Assembly (NCBI GenBank): GCA_009746045.1
Contig: RPFO01000236.1
Coordinates: 1 to 27,249 of the forward strand
Source: Mesostigma viride
Taxonomy: Eukaryota; Streptophyta; Mesostigmatophyceae; Mesostigmatales; Mesostigmataceae
DNA length: 27,249 nt
Direction of reading: 5' to 3'
In this document: positions 1-11,004 of the stretch, one piece after another
How positions within the stretch are numbered: the first letter of the stretch is position 1
Layout: every line of letters starts with the position of its first letter
Translations under genes and position numbers: made by a program
Notes under the pieces: generated by a model
What the model saw: the letters and a program-made list of their open reading frames with translations, nothing else
Database searches by the model: none
Told to the model about the DNA's origin: nothing

Positions 1-147
1 TGGACGGGAGATTTAAAATGGGAAACAAGTATCAGCGAACCCAGAATCAAGGTATCCACGCAACGGTTTTGAAGAAACGGCTATGTACATATAGACACAA
101 TGAACTGAACAAAACTTTAGTAGCTCACTCGTCGTTCACTTGTTAGT

Positions 148-267
148 CGTAACGGAGGCAGTCATTCAGTCAGTTTGCAAGTTCAGTTGGCAAGTACGGA
201 AACACACGCAAGTGCGTAACGGAGGCAGTCAGTCAGTCAGTTTGCAAGTGCAGTTGGCAAGTACGGA
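148..267. repeat. 53-bp direct repeat, two copies
   Basis: Copies at 148–200 and 215–267 begin CGTAACGGAGGCAGTC and end AGTTGGCAAGTACGGA. They differ at only a couple of bases and sit 67 bp apart start to start. Each also holds a short run of CAGT units. No function is visible. Confidence 0.85.
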
Positions 268-568
268 CCACCAACCGCGTGTGTACGTCCATGATATCGC
301 AATATAATCAAGAATAACAGGGAACGGTTAATGTATCCTTTACGCAGCTTTTTCGTTCAGGGCATGTTGAAATAACGAAAGTGGGGTCAGGTGTTCGAAC
401 CTTCCAAGTGCCGAATTTTTTACGAACCAGCGCATTCACGAACCTTGCACTGGGGACGCGGTGGACGTGTACCATTACCCCGGCCTAATTCTAGCATTGT
501 ACACAAGGGGCGGTGGCTAGCAGTAAAGAAGGGCATCCTAGTCATAACGCTGGGCAAGTTTAAAAGCA

Positions 569-582
569 CCAACGGCCGTTGA
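569..582. repeat. Dispersed palindrome, copy 1
   Basis: CCAACGGCCGTTGA: the 12-bp core CAACGGCCGTTG is perfectly self-complementary and the outer pair has one mismatch. It is the most diverged of nine copies in the window. Confidence 0.8.
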
Positions 583-670
583 GTAGGAAAAAAAAAGAGC
601 AGGAGAAGAGCACGTCGACGTTTCAACAGCAAGACAAAAATATTGAACCCCGAGTACCAATGAAAATGCT

Positions 671-732
671 TTCATGCATGTCCACCCCGACGAGGCACAA
701 ATTCATGCATGCCCACCCCGACGAGGCACAAA
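671..732. repeat. 31-bp tandem duplication
   Basis: Two adjacent 31-bp units (671–701 and 702–732) both begin TTCATGCATG and end GAGGCACAAA, with one T/C difference. This looks like a simple recent duplication. Confidence 0.85.
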
Positions 733-823
733 TTAATGAACGACAGATTTCTCACCCCCCCCCGGCACATGGAACAAGTGCCATCGCACGCACACACTTT
801 GTAGACAGGAGAGTTTCGAGAGT

Positions 824-837
824 CCAACGGCCGTTGG
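824..837. repeat. Dispersed palindrome, copy 2
   Basis: Perfect CCAACGGCCGTTGG. It is followed by CTCGGAGAAA, a right-hand context shared in part with the copies at 1082, 1235 and 25864, so the mobile or conserved unit may be longer than 14 bp. Confidence 0.85.
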
Positions 838-1081
838 CTCGGAGAAATTGACAGTACACCAGTAAAGACATTAAAATTATCACTTTGTTGTCTTATGTGT
901 GCCGTGTCATTTCCCAAGGTCAAAAGCCGTCAACTTCTGCACCTCTTGTCCCTCCCACCCGTACGCACTAAGCATGCCCACCTTACACTACCACATGTGG
1001 CTCTTGAGAAAACTCCCCCCGACGATGCACATGTGCCATTCACGCACACACCTTCAGACAAGGCTATCAGTTTTTCGAAGT

Positions 1082-1095
1082 CCAACGGCCGTTGG
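1082..1095. repeat. Dispersed palindrome, copy 3
   Basis: Perfect CCAACGGCCGTTGG at the head of the first 153-bp tandem unit, followed by CTCCGAGAAA. Confidence 0.9.
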
Positions 1096-1234
1096 CTCCG
1101 AGAAATGCTGTTACAACTCAAAATTACAATGGTGACATCCACGAGCTAGTGGTACGCCGAACAAGTGCTTGTATGACATATGGCGACTGCCCGTGAGGAA
1201 AAGTCCACCACCACACACGGTCAGTTTTTTGAGT

Positions 1235-1248
1235 CCAACGGCCGTTGG
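1235..1248. repeat. Dispersed palindrome, copy 4
   Basis: Perfect CCAACGGCCGTTGG at the head of the second 153-bp tandem unit. It is a duplicate of the copy at 1082, not an independent insertion. Confidence 0.9.
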
Positions 1249-1730
1249 CTCCGAGAAATGCTGTTACAACGCAAAATTACAATGGTGACATACATGAGCT
1301 AGTGGTACGCCGAACAAGTGCTTGTATGACATATGGCGACTGCCCGTGAGGAAAAGTCCACCACCACACACGGACAGTTTTTTGACTCCAACGCAAGAAC
1401 AGACGTAATGCACACCAAGTGACCAAGTGGCAAGATAAAGACACCCTTGCCAATCTCTACCCACAAAAACTTAGCCCCGAAATCCGTAGCCCCGAAATCC
1501 GTGATTGATTTGTACATTGTAGATGACAATGCAGCGATCACATGTATTCTGAAACCAACACGTTTTTACCTAGTTATCATGGTAACCAATTTATGGTTAC
1601 CTAGTTATCCATGGCTAGAAAGTTGTAAATACACGATGTGGCCACACACGCCATAGATGAAAATCATAACCAGATCACGCACATGATCATGGAAGGGGAC
1701 TCTATTGATCTCAAAAAAGAAAGCTCAAGA

Positions 1731-1786
1731 CACCCTACACCCTACACCCTACACCCTACACCATACATCCTACAACCTACACCCTT
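1731..1786 (-). repeat. Degenerate telomere-like repeats, left side
   Basis: Eight consecutive 7-bp units of CACCCTA type. The first four are exact and the next four carry point changes. On the minus strand this reads TAGGGTG, i.e. TGTAGGG, one base away from the TTTAGGG telomere repeat of plants and many algae and protists. The G-rich strand runs leftward. The array is too short and too diverged to be a working chromosome end. It could be a telomere relic or a repair scar. Confidence 0.7.
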
Positions 1787-1821
1787 AACTCTCCACCCTT
1801 AGCTTACGTGACCTTTTTTTC

Positions 1822-1890
1822 GGAGAAATGTCCGAGTGGAATGCTATGTATGGGGTAACTTTCCCAAGGGTTCGAATCCCTCTTTCTCCA
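1822..1890 (+). tRNA. Shortened class II tRNA (serine-like), probably a pseudogene
   Basis: The acceptor strands GGAGAAA (1822–1828) and TTTCTCC (1883–1889) pair perfectly over 7 bp. An A-box-like TGTCCGAGTGG and a perfect B box GGTTCGAATCC are present, as is a long variable arm (TGGGG against TTCCCA), which marks a class II tRNA. The ends resemble serine tRNAs, including organelle ones. At 69 nt it is about 20 nt short. The D loop is reduced to GAGT between TCC and GGA, and no 5-bp anticodon stem can be drawn. The triplet GCT in AATGCTATG might be the remains of a GCU anticodon. The base of the T stem has an A·C mismatch. I read it as a deleted tRNA-Ser copy or organelle-derived insert that could still bind Pol III factors through its boxes. 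Confidence 0.6.
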
Positions 1891-1998
1891 TTAGAGTTTT
1901 GTTTAGCTTCTATTCTCGTCTACACATAATTCACACGAAGTACGCTTGCAAATACTTTATTACTATTTTGTTTGATATACTACACTAATATTATAATT

Positions 1999-2160
1999 GT
2001 TGTGTGTGTGTGTTGTTCACGTGTGCGTGTGTGTGTTGTGTGTGTTGTGTGTGTTGTGCGTGTGCGTGTGCGTGTGCGTGTGCGTGTGCGTGTGCGTGTG
2101 CGTGTGCGTGTGCGTGTGTGTGTGTATATAATTTTTTGTTGTGTGTGTGTGTTGTGTGTT
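1999..2160. repeat. GT-rich microsatellite with ten TGTGCG units
   Basis: TGTG/TTGTG tracts lead into ten exact TGTGCG hexamers at 2055–2114, then more GT, a short AT patch (TATATAATTTTTTG) and GT again. It abuts the 40-bp minisatellite, whose units share the GTGTGTGC motif. It may be the raw material from which the first units arose. Confidence 0.9.
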
Positions 2161-3023
2161 GTACGTGCAAGGTGTATGTACATGTGTGTGCAGCCGGCCC
2201 TTGCGTGCGCGGTGTGTGTACGTTTCTGTGCAGCCGCCCCTTGCGTGCGCGGTGTATGTACGTGTGTGTGCATGCCGGCCCTTGCGTGCATGGTGTGTGT
2301 ACGTGTGTGTGCAGCCGCCCCTTGCGTGCGCGGTGTATGTACATGTGTTTGCACTCGCCCATTGCGTGCGCGGTGTATGTACGTGTGTGTGCAGCCGCCC
2401 CTTGCGTGCGCGGTGGATGTACGTGTGTGCGCACTCGCCCCTTGCGTGCGCGGTGTATGTACGTGTGTGTGCAGCCGCCCCTTGCGTGCGCGGTGTATGT
2501 ACATGTGTGTGCATCCTTGTCCTTGCGTGCATGGTGTATGTACATGTGAGTGCCGTCGCCCCAACCGTGCATTGTGTATGTACGTGTGTGTGCAGCCGCC
2601 CCTTGCGTGCATGGTGTGTGTACATGTGTGTGCATCCTTGTCCTTGCGTGCATGGTGTATGTACATGTGTTTGCACTCGCCCCTTGCGTGCGCGGTGTGT
2701 GTACGTGTGTGTGCAGCCGCCCCTTGCGTGCATGGTGTGTGTACATGTGTGTGCATCCTTGTCCTTGCGTGCATGGTGTGTGTACATGTGTGTGCAGCCG
2801 CCCCTTGCGTGCGCGGTGGATGTACATGTGCGGGCAGTTGCCCCTTGCGTGCGCGGTGTATGTACATGTGTTTGCACTCGCCCCTTGCGTGCGCGGTGTA
2901 TGTACATGTGTGTGCAGCCGCCCCTTGCGTGCATGGTGTATGTACATGTGCTTGCACTGGCCCCGTGCGTGCGCGGTGTATGTACGTGTGTGTGCAGCCG
3001 CCCCTTGCGTGCGCGGTGTATGT

Positions 3024-3479
3024 ACGTGCGTGTGCAGCCGCCCCTTGCGTGCGCGGTGTATGTACATGTGTGTGCATCCTTGTCCTTGCGTGCGCGGTGT
3101 ATGTACATGTGTTTGCACTCGCCCCTTGCGTGCGCGGTGGATGTACATGTGTGTGCAGCCGCCCCTTGCGTGCATGGTTTATGTACATGTGTGTGCAGTC
3201 GCCGGCCCCGTGCGTGCGCAGTGGATGTACGTGTGTGTGCAGCCGCCCCGTGCGTGCATGGTGTGTGTACGTGTGTGTGCAGCAGCCCCTTGCGTGCGCG
3301 GTGTATGTACGTTTCTGTGCATGCCGGCCCTTGCGTGCATGGTGTATGTACATGTGCTTGCACTGGCCCCTTGCGTGCGCGGTGTATGTACGTGTGTGTG
3401 CAGCCCCCCCTTGCGTGCGCGGTGTATGTACGTGTGTGCGCACTCGCCCCTTGCGTGCGCGGTGTATGTACGTGTGTGT
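3024..3479. repeat. Higher-order block H1, copy 1
   Basis: A block of about eleven units recognised by ACGTGCGTGTGCAG at its start, then CATCCTTGTCC, GGTTTATG, the CGCCGGCCCCG variant, GTACGTTTCTG and CAGCCCCCCC. The same order recurs at 10550, 13563 and 17575. This copy has seven C in CAGCCCCCCC where the other three have six. Confidence 0.85.
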
Positions 3480-4751
3480 GCAGCCGCCCCTTGCGTGCGC
3501 GGTGTATGTACATGTGTGTGCAGCCGCCCCTTGCGTGTGCGGTGGATGTACATGTGCGGGCAGTTGCCCCTTGCGTGCGCGGTGTATGTACATGTGTTTG
3601 CACTCGCCCCTTGCGTGCGCGGTGTATGTACATGTGTGTGCAGCCGCCCCTTGCGTGCATGGTGTATGTACATGTGCTTGCACTGGCCCCGTGCGTGCGC
3701 GGTGTATGTACGTGTGTGTGCAGCCGCCCCTTGCGTGCGCGGTGTATGTACGTGTGTGCGCACTCGCCCCTTGCGTGCGCGGTGTATGTACGTGTGTGTG
3801 CAGCCGCCCCTTGCGTGCGCGGTGTATGTACATGTGTGTGCATCCTTGTCCTTGCGTGCGCGGTGTATGTACATGTGTTTGCACTCGCCCCTTGCGTGCG
3901 CGGTGTATGTACATGTGTGTGCAGCCGCCCCTTGCGTGCATGGTTTATGTACATGTGTGTGCAGTCGCCCCGTGCGTGCGCAGTGTATGTACGTGTGTGT
4001 GCAGCCGCCCCTTGCGTGCGTGGTGTGTGTACATGTGAGTGCAGCCGCCCCTTGCGTGCGCGGTGTATGTACGTGTGTGTGCAGCAGCCCCTTGCGTGCT
4101 TTGTGTGTGTACATGTGTGTGAATCCTTGTCCTTGCGTGCATGGTGTGTGTACGTGTGTGTGCAGCCGCCCCTTGCGTGCATGGTGGATGTACATGTGAG
4201 TGCCGTTGCCCCTTGCGTGCGCGGTGTATGTACGTGTGTGTGCAGCCGTCCCTTAATTGCGTGCGCGGTGTGTGTACGTGTGTGTGCACTCGCCCCTTGC
4301 GTGCGCGGTGTATGTACGTGTGTGCAGCCGCCCCTTGCGTGCGCGGTGTATGCCAGTGTGTGTGCATGCCGGCCCTTGCGTGCAAGGTGGTGTGTAAGTG
4401 TGTGTGCAGCCCCTTGCGTGCATGGTGTATGTACGTGTGTGTGCAGCCGGCCCTTGCGTGCATGGTGTGTGTACATGTGAGTGCAGCCGTCCCTTCCGTG
4501 CATGGTGTGTGTACGTGTGTGTGCAGTTGCCCCTTGCGTGCGCAGTGTATGTACGTGTGTGTGCATGCCGGCCCTTGCGTGCATGGTGTGTGTACGTGTG
4601 TGTGCAGTTGCCCCTTGCATGCGCGGTGTATGTACATGTGAGTGCAGCCGCCCAAGAGTATGTACATGTGAGTGCCGTCGCCCCTAATTGCGTGCATTGT
4701 GTGTGTAAGTGTGTGTGCAGCAGCCCCTTGCGTGCGCGGTGTATGTACGTG

Positions 4752-5121
4752 TGTGTGCAGCCGCCCCTTGCGTGCATGGTGTATGTCCATGTGAGTGCCG
4801 TTGCCCCTTGCGTGCGCGGTGTATGTACGTGTGTGTGCAGCCGTCCCTTAATTGCGTGCGCGGTGGATGTACATGTGCGGGCAGTTGCCCCTTGCGTGCG
4901 CGGTGTATGTACGTGTGTGTGCAGCCGTCCCTTGCGTGCGCGGTGTATGTACGTGTGTGTGCAGCCGCCCCTTGCGTGCATGGTGAGTGTAAGTGTGTGT
5001 GCAGCAGCCCCTTGCGTGCGCAGTGTATGTACGTGTGTGTGCAGCCGCCCCTTGCGTGCGCGGTGTGTGTATACTGTGTGTGCATGCCGGCCCTTGCGTG
5101 CATGGTGTGTGTACGTGTGTG
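4752..5121. repeat. Higher-order block H2, copy 1
   Basis: About nine units that match 15536–15905 at a constant offset of 10,784 bp. The rare variants GTGTATGTCC, CCTTAATTGCG, GCGGGCAG and GTGTATACTGTG all occur in the same order. Outside the block the two contexts differ, so the copy was moved as a segment. Confidence 0.8.
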
Positions 5122-8100
5122 TGCAGCCGCCCCTTGCGTGCGCGGTGTGTGTACGTGTGTGTGCACTCGCCCCTTGCGTGCGCGGTGGATGTACAGGTGT
5201 GTGCAGCCGCCCCTTGCGTGCATGGTGTATGTACATGTGTGTGCAGCCGCCCCTTGCGTGCGCGGTGGATGTACATGTGTGTGCAGCCGAACCTTGCGTG
5301 CATGGTGTGTGTACCTGTGCGTGAAGTCGCTCCTTGCGTGCATGGTGTGTGTACGTGTGTGTGCAGCCGCCCCTTGCGTGCATGGTGTATGTACATGTGA
5401 GTGCCGTTGCCCCTTGCGTGCGCGGTGTATGTACGTGTGTGTGCAGCCGTCCCTTAATTGCGTGCGCGGTGTGTGTACGTGTGTGTGCACTCGCCCCTTG
5501 CGTGCGCGGTGTATGTACGTGTGTGCAGCCGCCCCTTGCGTGCGCGGTGTATGCCAGTGTGTGTGCATGCCGGCCCTTGCGTGCAAGGTGTGTGTAAGTG
5601 TGTGTGCAGCCCCTTGCGTGCATGGTGTATGTACGTGTGTGTGCAGCTGCCCCTTGCGTGCGCGGTGTGTGTACGTGTGTGTGCAGCCGCCCCGTGGTTG
5701 CGCGGTGTATGTACATGTGTGTGCAGTTGCCCCTTGCGTGCGCGGTGTATGTACGTGTGTGTGCAGCCGCCCCTTGCGTGCGCGGTGTAGGTACGTGTGT
5801 GTGCAGCCGCCCCAAGCGTGCGCGGTGTGTGTACATGTGTGTGCAGTTGCCCCTTGCGTGCGCGGTGTATGTACGTGTGTGTGCAGCCGCCCCGTGGTTG
5901 CGCGGTGTATGTACATGTGTGTGCAGTTGCCCCTTGCGTGCGCGGTGTATGTACGTGTGTGTGCAGCCGCCCCTTGCGTGCAAGGTGTAGGTACGTGTGT
6001 GTGCAGCCGCCCCAAGCGTGCGCGGTGTGTGTACATGTGTGTGCAGTTGCCCCTTGCGTGCGCGGTGTGTGTACGTGTGTGTGCAGCCGCCCCTTGCGTG
6101 CGCGGTGTATGTACGTGTGTGTGCAGTTGCCCCTTGCGTGCGCGGTGGTTTTTCGTGTGTGTGCAGCCGGCCCTTGCGTGCGCGGTGTGTGTACATGTGA
6201 GTGCAGCTGCCCCAAGCGTGCGCGGTGTGTGTACATGTGTGTGCAGTTGCCCCTTGCGTGCGCGGTGGATGTACGTGTGTGTGCAGCCGCCCCTTGCGTG
6301 CGCGGTGTATTTACGTGTGTGTGCAGCCGCCCCAAGCGTGCGCGGTGTGTGTACGTGTGTGTGCAGTTGCCCCTTGCGTGCGCGGTGTGTGTACATGTGT
6401 GTGCAGTTGCCCCTTGCGTGCGCGGTGTATGTACATGTGTGTGCAGTTGCCCCTTGCGTGCGCGGTGTATGTACGTGTGTGTGCAGCCGCCCCTTGCGTG
6501 CGCGGTGTAGGTACGTGTGTGTGCAGCCGCCCCAAGCGTGCGCGGTGTGTGTACATGTGTGTGCAGTTGCCCCTTGCGTGCGCGGTGTGTGTACGTGTGT
6601 GTGCAGCCGCCCCTTGCGTGCGCGGTGGATGTACGTGTGTGTGCAGTTGCCCCTTGCGTGCGCGGTGGATGTACGTGTGTGTGCAGCCGCCCCTTGCGTG
6701 CGCGGTGTGTGTACATGTGAGTGCAGCTGCCCCAAGCGTGCGCGGTGTGTGTACATGTGTGTGCAGTTGCCCCTTGCGTGCGCGGTGGATGTACGTGTGT
6801 GTGCAGCCGCCCCTTGCGTGCGCGGTGTAGGTACGTGTGTGTGCAGCCGCCCCAAGCGTGCGCGGTGTGTGTACGTGTGTGTGCAGTTGCCCCTTGCGTG
6901 CGCGGTGTGTGTACATGTGTGTGCAGTTGCCCCTTGCGTGCGCGGTGTATGTACGTGTGTGTGCAGCCGGCCCTTGCGTGCGCGGTGGATGTACGTGTGT
7001 GTGCAGCCGGCCCTTGCGTGCATGGTGTGTGTACGTGTGTGTGCAGCCGGCCCTTGCGTGCGCGGTGGATGTACATGTGTGTGCAGTCGCCCCTTGCGTG
7101 CGCGGTGTGTGTACGTGTGTGTGCAGCCGCCCCTTGCGTGCGCGGTGGATGTACGTGTGTGTGCAGTTGCCCCTTGCGTGCGCGGTGGATGTACGTGTGT
7201 GTGCAGCCGCCCCTTGCGTGCGCGGTGTGTGTACATGTGAGTGCAGCTGCCCCAAGCGTGCGCGGTGTGTGTACATGTGTGTGCAGTTGCCCCTTGCGTG
7301 CGCGGTGGATGTACGTGTGTGTGCAGCCGCCCCTTGCGTGCGCGGTGTAGGTACGTGTGTGTGCAGCCGCCCCAAGCGTGCGCGGGGGATGTACGTGTGT
7401 GTGCAGCCGGCCCTTGCGTGCATGGTGTGTGTACGTGTGTGTGCAGCCGCCCCTTGCGTGCGCGGTGTAGGTACGTGTGTGTGCAGCCGCCCCAAGCGTG
7501 CGCGGTGTAGGTACGTGTGTGTGCAGTTGCCCCTTGCGTGCGCGGTGTAGGTACATGTGTGTGCAGTTGCCCCTTGCGTGCGCGGTGTATGTACATGTGT
7601 GTGCAGTTGCCCCTTGCGTGCGCGGTGTATGTACGTGTGTGTGCAGCCGCCCCTTGCGTGCGCGGTGTAGGTACGTGTGTGTGCAGCCGCCCCAAGCGTG
7701 CGCGGTGTGTGTACATGTGTGTGCAGTTGCCCCTTGCGTGCGCGGTGTGTGTACGTGTGTGTGCAGCCGCCCCTTGCGTGCGCGGTGGATGTACGTGTGT
7801 GTGCAGTTGCCCCTTGCGTGCGCGGTGGATGTACGTGTGTGTGCAGCCGGCCCTTGCGTGCATGGTGTGTGTACGTGTGTGTGCAGCCGCCCCTTGCGTG
7901 CGCGGTGTAGGTACGTGTGTGTGCAGCCGCCCCAAGCGTGCGCGGTGTAGGTACGTGTGTGTGCAGTTGCCCCTTGCGTGCGCGGTGTAGGTACATGTGT
8001 GTGCAGTTGCCCCTTGCGTGCGCGGTGTATGTACATGTGTGTGCAGTTGCCCCTTGCGTGCGCGGTGTATGTACGTGTGTGTGCAGCCGCCCCTTGCGTG

Positions 8101-10549
8101 CGCGGTGTGTGTACGTGTGTGTGCAGCCGCCCCTTGCGTGCGCGGTGTATGTACGTGTGTGTGCAGCTGCCCCAAGCGTGCGCGGTGTGTGTACATGTGT
8201 GTGCAGTTGCCCCTTGCGTGCGCGGTGGACGTACGTGTGTGTGCATGCCGGCAATTGCGTGCATGGTGTGTGTACGTGTGTGTGCAGCCGCCCCTTGCGT
8301 GCGCGGTGTGTGTACGTGTGTGTGCATGCCGGCAATTGCGTGCATGGTGTGTGTACGTGTGTGTGCAGCCGGCCCTTGCGTGCGCGGTGTGTGTACATGT
8401 GAGTGCAGCTGCCCCAAGCGTGCGCGGTGTGTGTACATGTGTGTGCAGTTGCCCCTTGCGTGCGCGGTGGATGTACGTGTGTGTGCATGCCGGCAATTGC
8501 GTGCATGGTGTGTGTACGTGTGTGTGCAGCCGCCCCTTGCGTGCGCGGTGTGTGTACGTGTGTGTGCACTCGCCCCTTGCGTGCGCGGTGGATGTACATG
8601 TGTGTGCAGCCGCCCCTTGCGTGCATGGTGTATGTACATGTGTTTGCACTCGCCCCTTGCGTGCGCGGTGGATGTACATGTGTGTGCAGCCGAACCTTGC
8701 GTGCATGGTGTGTGTACCTGTGCGTGAAGTCGCTCCTTGCGTGCATGGTGTGTGTACGTGTGTGTGCAGCCGCCCCTTGCGTGCATGGTGTATGTACATG
8801 TGAGTGCTGTTGCCCCTTGCGTGCGCGGTGTATGTACGTGTGTGTGCAGCCGTCCCTTAATTGCGTGCGCGGTGTGTGTACGTGTGTGTGCAGCCGCCCC
8901 TTGCGTGCATGGTGAGTGTACCTGTGCGTGAAGTCGCTCCTTGCGTGCATGGTGTGTGTACGTGTGTGTGCAGCCGCCCCTTGCGTGCATGGTGTATGTA
9001 CATGTGAGTGCCGTTGCCCCAAGCGTGCATTGTGTGTGTAAGTGTGTGTGCAGCCGGCCCTTGCGTGCATGGTGTGTGTACATGTGAGTGCAGCCGGCCC
9101 TTGCGTGCATGGTGTGTGTACGTGTGTGTGCAGTTGCCCCTTGCGTGCGCGGTGGATGTACGTGTGTGTGCAGCCGGCCCTTGCGTGCGCGGTGTGTGTA
9201 CATGTGAGTGCAGCCGCCCCAAGCGTGTGTACATGTGTGTGCAGTTGCCCCTTGCGTGCGCAGTGGATGTACGTGCGTGTGCATGCCGGCAATTGCGTGC
9301 ATGGTGTGTGTACGTGTGTGTGCAGCCGCCCCTTGCGTGCGCGGTGTGTGTACGTGTGTGTGCACTCGCCCCTTGCGTGCGCGGTGTATGTACGTGTGTG
9401 CAGCCGCCCCTTGCGTGCGCGGTGTATGCCAGTGTGTGTGCATGCCGGCCCTTGCGTGCAAGGTGTGTGTAAGTGTGTGTGCAGCCCCTTGCGTGCATGG
9501 TGTATGTACGTGTGTGTGCAGCTGCCCCTTGCGTGCGCGGTGTGTGTACGTGTGTGTGCAGCCGCCCCAAGCGTGCGCGGTGTATGTACGTGTGTGTGCA
9601 GCCGGCCCTTGCGTGCATGGTGTGTGTACGTGTGTGTGCAGCCGGCCCTTGCGTGCGCGGTGGATGTACATGTGTGTGCAGTCGCCCCTTGCGTGCGCGG
9701 TGTAGGTATACGTATGTGTGCAGCCGCCCCTTGCGTGCGCGGTGTAGGTACGTGTGTGTGCAGCCGCCCCAAGCGTGCGCGGTGTATGTACGTGTGTGTG
9801 CAGCCGCCCCTTGCGTGCGCGGTGGATGTACGTGTGTGTGCAGCCACCCCTTGCGTGCGCGGTGTATTTACGTGTGTGTGCAGCCGCCCCAAGCGTGCGC
9901 GGTGTGTGTACGTGTGTGTGCAGTTGCCCCTTGCGTGCGCGGTGTGTGTACATGTGTGTGCAGTTGCCCCTTGCGTGCGCGGTGGATGTACGTGTGTGTG
10001 CAGCCGCCCCTTGCGTGCGCGGTGTATTTACGTGTGTGTGCAGCCGCCCCAAGCGTGCGCGGTGTGTGTACGTGTGTGTGCAGTTGCCCCTTGCGTGCGC
10101 GGTGTGTGTACATGTGTGTGCAGTTGCCCCTTGCGTGCGCGGTGTATGTACATGTGTGTGCAGTTGCCCCTTGCGTGCGCGGTGTATGTACGTGTGTGTG
10201 CAGCCGCCCCTTGCGTGCGCGGTGTAGGTACGTGTGTGTGCAGCCGCCCCAAGCGTGCGCGGTGTGTGTACATGTGTGTGCAGTTGCCCCTTGCGTGCGC
10301 GGTGTGTGTACGTGTGTGTGCAGCCGCCCCTTGCGTGCGCGGTGGATGTACGTGTGTGTGCAGTTGCCCCTTGCGTGCGCGGTGGATGTACGTGTGTGTG
10401 CAGCCGCCCCTTGCGTGCGCGGTGTGTGTACATGTGAGTGCAGCTGCCCCAAGCGTGCGCGGTGTGTGTACATGTGTGTGCAGTTGCCCCTTGCGTGCGC
10501 GGTGGATGTACGTGTGTGTGCAGCCGCCCCTTGCGTGCGCGGTGTATGT

Positions 10550-11004
10550 ACGTGCGTGTGCAGCCGCCCCTTGCGTGCGCGGTGTATGTACATGTGTGTG
10601 CATCCTTGTCCTTGCGTGCGCGGTGTATGTACATGTGTTTGCACTCGCCCCTTGCGTGCGCGGTGGATGTACATGTGTGTGCAGCCGCCCCTTGCGTGCA
10701 TGGTTTATGTACATGTGTGTGCAGTCGCCGGCCCCGTGCGTGCGCAGTGGATGTACGTGTGTGTGCAGCCGCCCCGTGCGTGCATGGTGTGTGTACGTGT
10801 GTGTGCAGCAGCCCCTTGCGTGCGCGGTGTATGTACGTTTCTGTGCATGCCGGCCCTTGCGTGCATGGTGTATGTACATGTGCTTGCACTGGCCCCTTGC
10901 GTGCGCGGTGTATGTACGTGTGTGTGCAGCCCCCCTTGCGTGCGCGGTGTATGTACGTGTGTGCGCACTCGCCCCTTGCGTGCGCGGTGTATGTACGTGT
11001 GTGT
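10550..11004. repeat. Higher-order block H1, copy 2
   Basis: Same variant order as 3024–3479, starting ACGTGCGTGTGCAG. It is followed by GCATGCCGGC units, as are the copies at 13563 and 17575, which makes these three closer to each other than to copy 1. Part of the block is repeated again at about 11160–11360. Confidence 0.85.

Larger units (their letters stand above)
1070..1393. repeat. 153-bp tandem duplication
   Basis: The sequence starting TCCAACGGCCGTTGGCTCCG at 1081 restarts at 1234, and a third copy begins at 1387 but stops after TCCAACG at 1393. The spacing is exactly 153 bp each time. The two full units differ by only a few bases. The third unit breaks off one base before the centre of the palindrome that heads each unit. 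Confidence 0.9.
1..1730. other. Left flank, no recognised gene
   Basis: This stretch holds no open frame that I can support as a gene: the longest candidates are under 100 codons, overlap each other on both strands, and run through the CCAACGGCCGTTGG palindromes that lie in introns at the other end of the window. What it does contain is a set of short tandem duplications (148–267, 671–732, 1070–1393) and four palindromes, each entered separately. It could be intergenic DNA or the introns of a gene whose exons lie outside the window. Confidence 0.6.

Noticed and set aside
380-415. A B-box-like AGGTGTTCGAACCT suggesting a tRNA or SINE
   Set aside because: Only the T-arm-like hairpin is present; no paired acceptor or A box at a suitable distance was found.
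391-1656. Short open frames in the left flank (63 to 90 codons)
   Set aside because: They overlap on both strands, run through the palindrome and the tandem duplications, and show no recognisable domain or consistent splice pattern.
1972-4038. Plus-strand Cys/Val-rich open frames in the array (688 codons and many shorter)
   Set aside because: Same reason: they are overlapping frames of the repeat, interrupted wherever a unit carries GTGTAGG or GTGAGTG, with no independent sign of coding.
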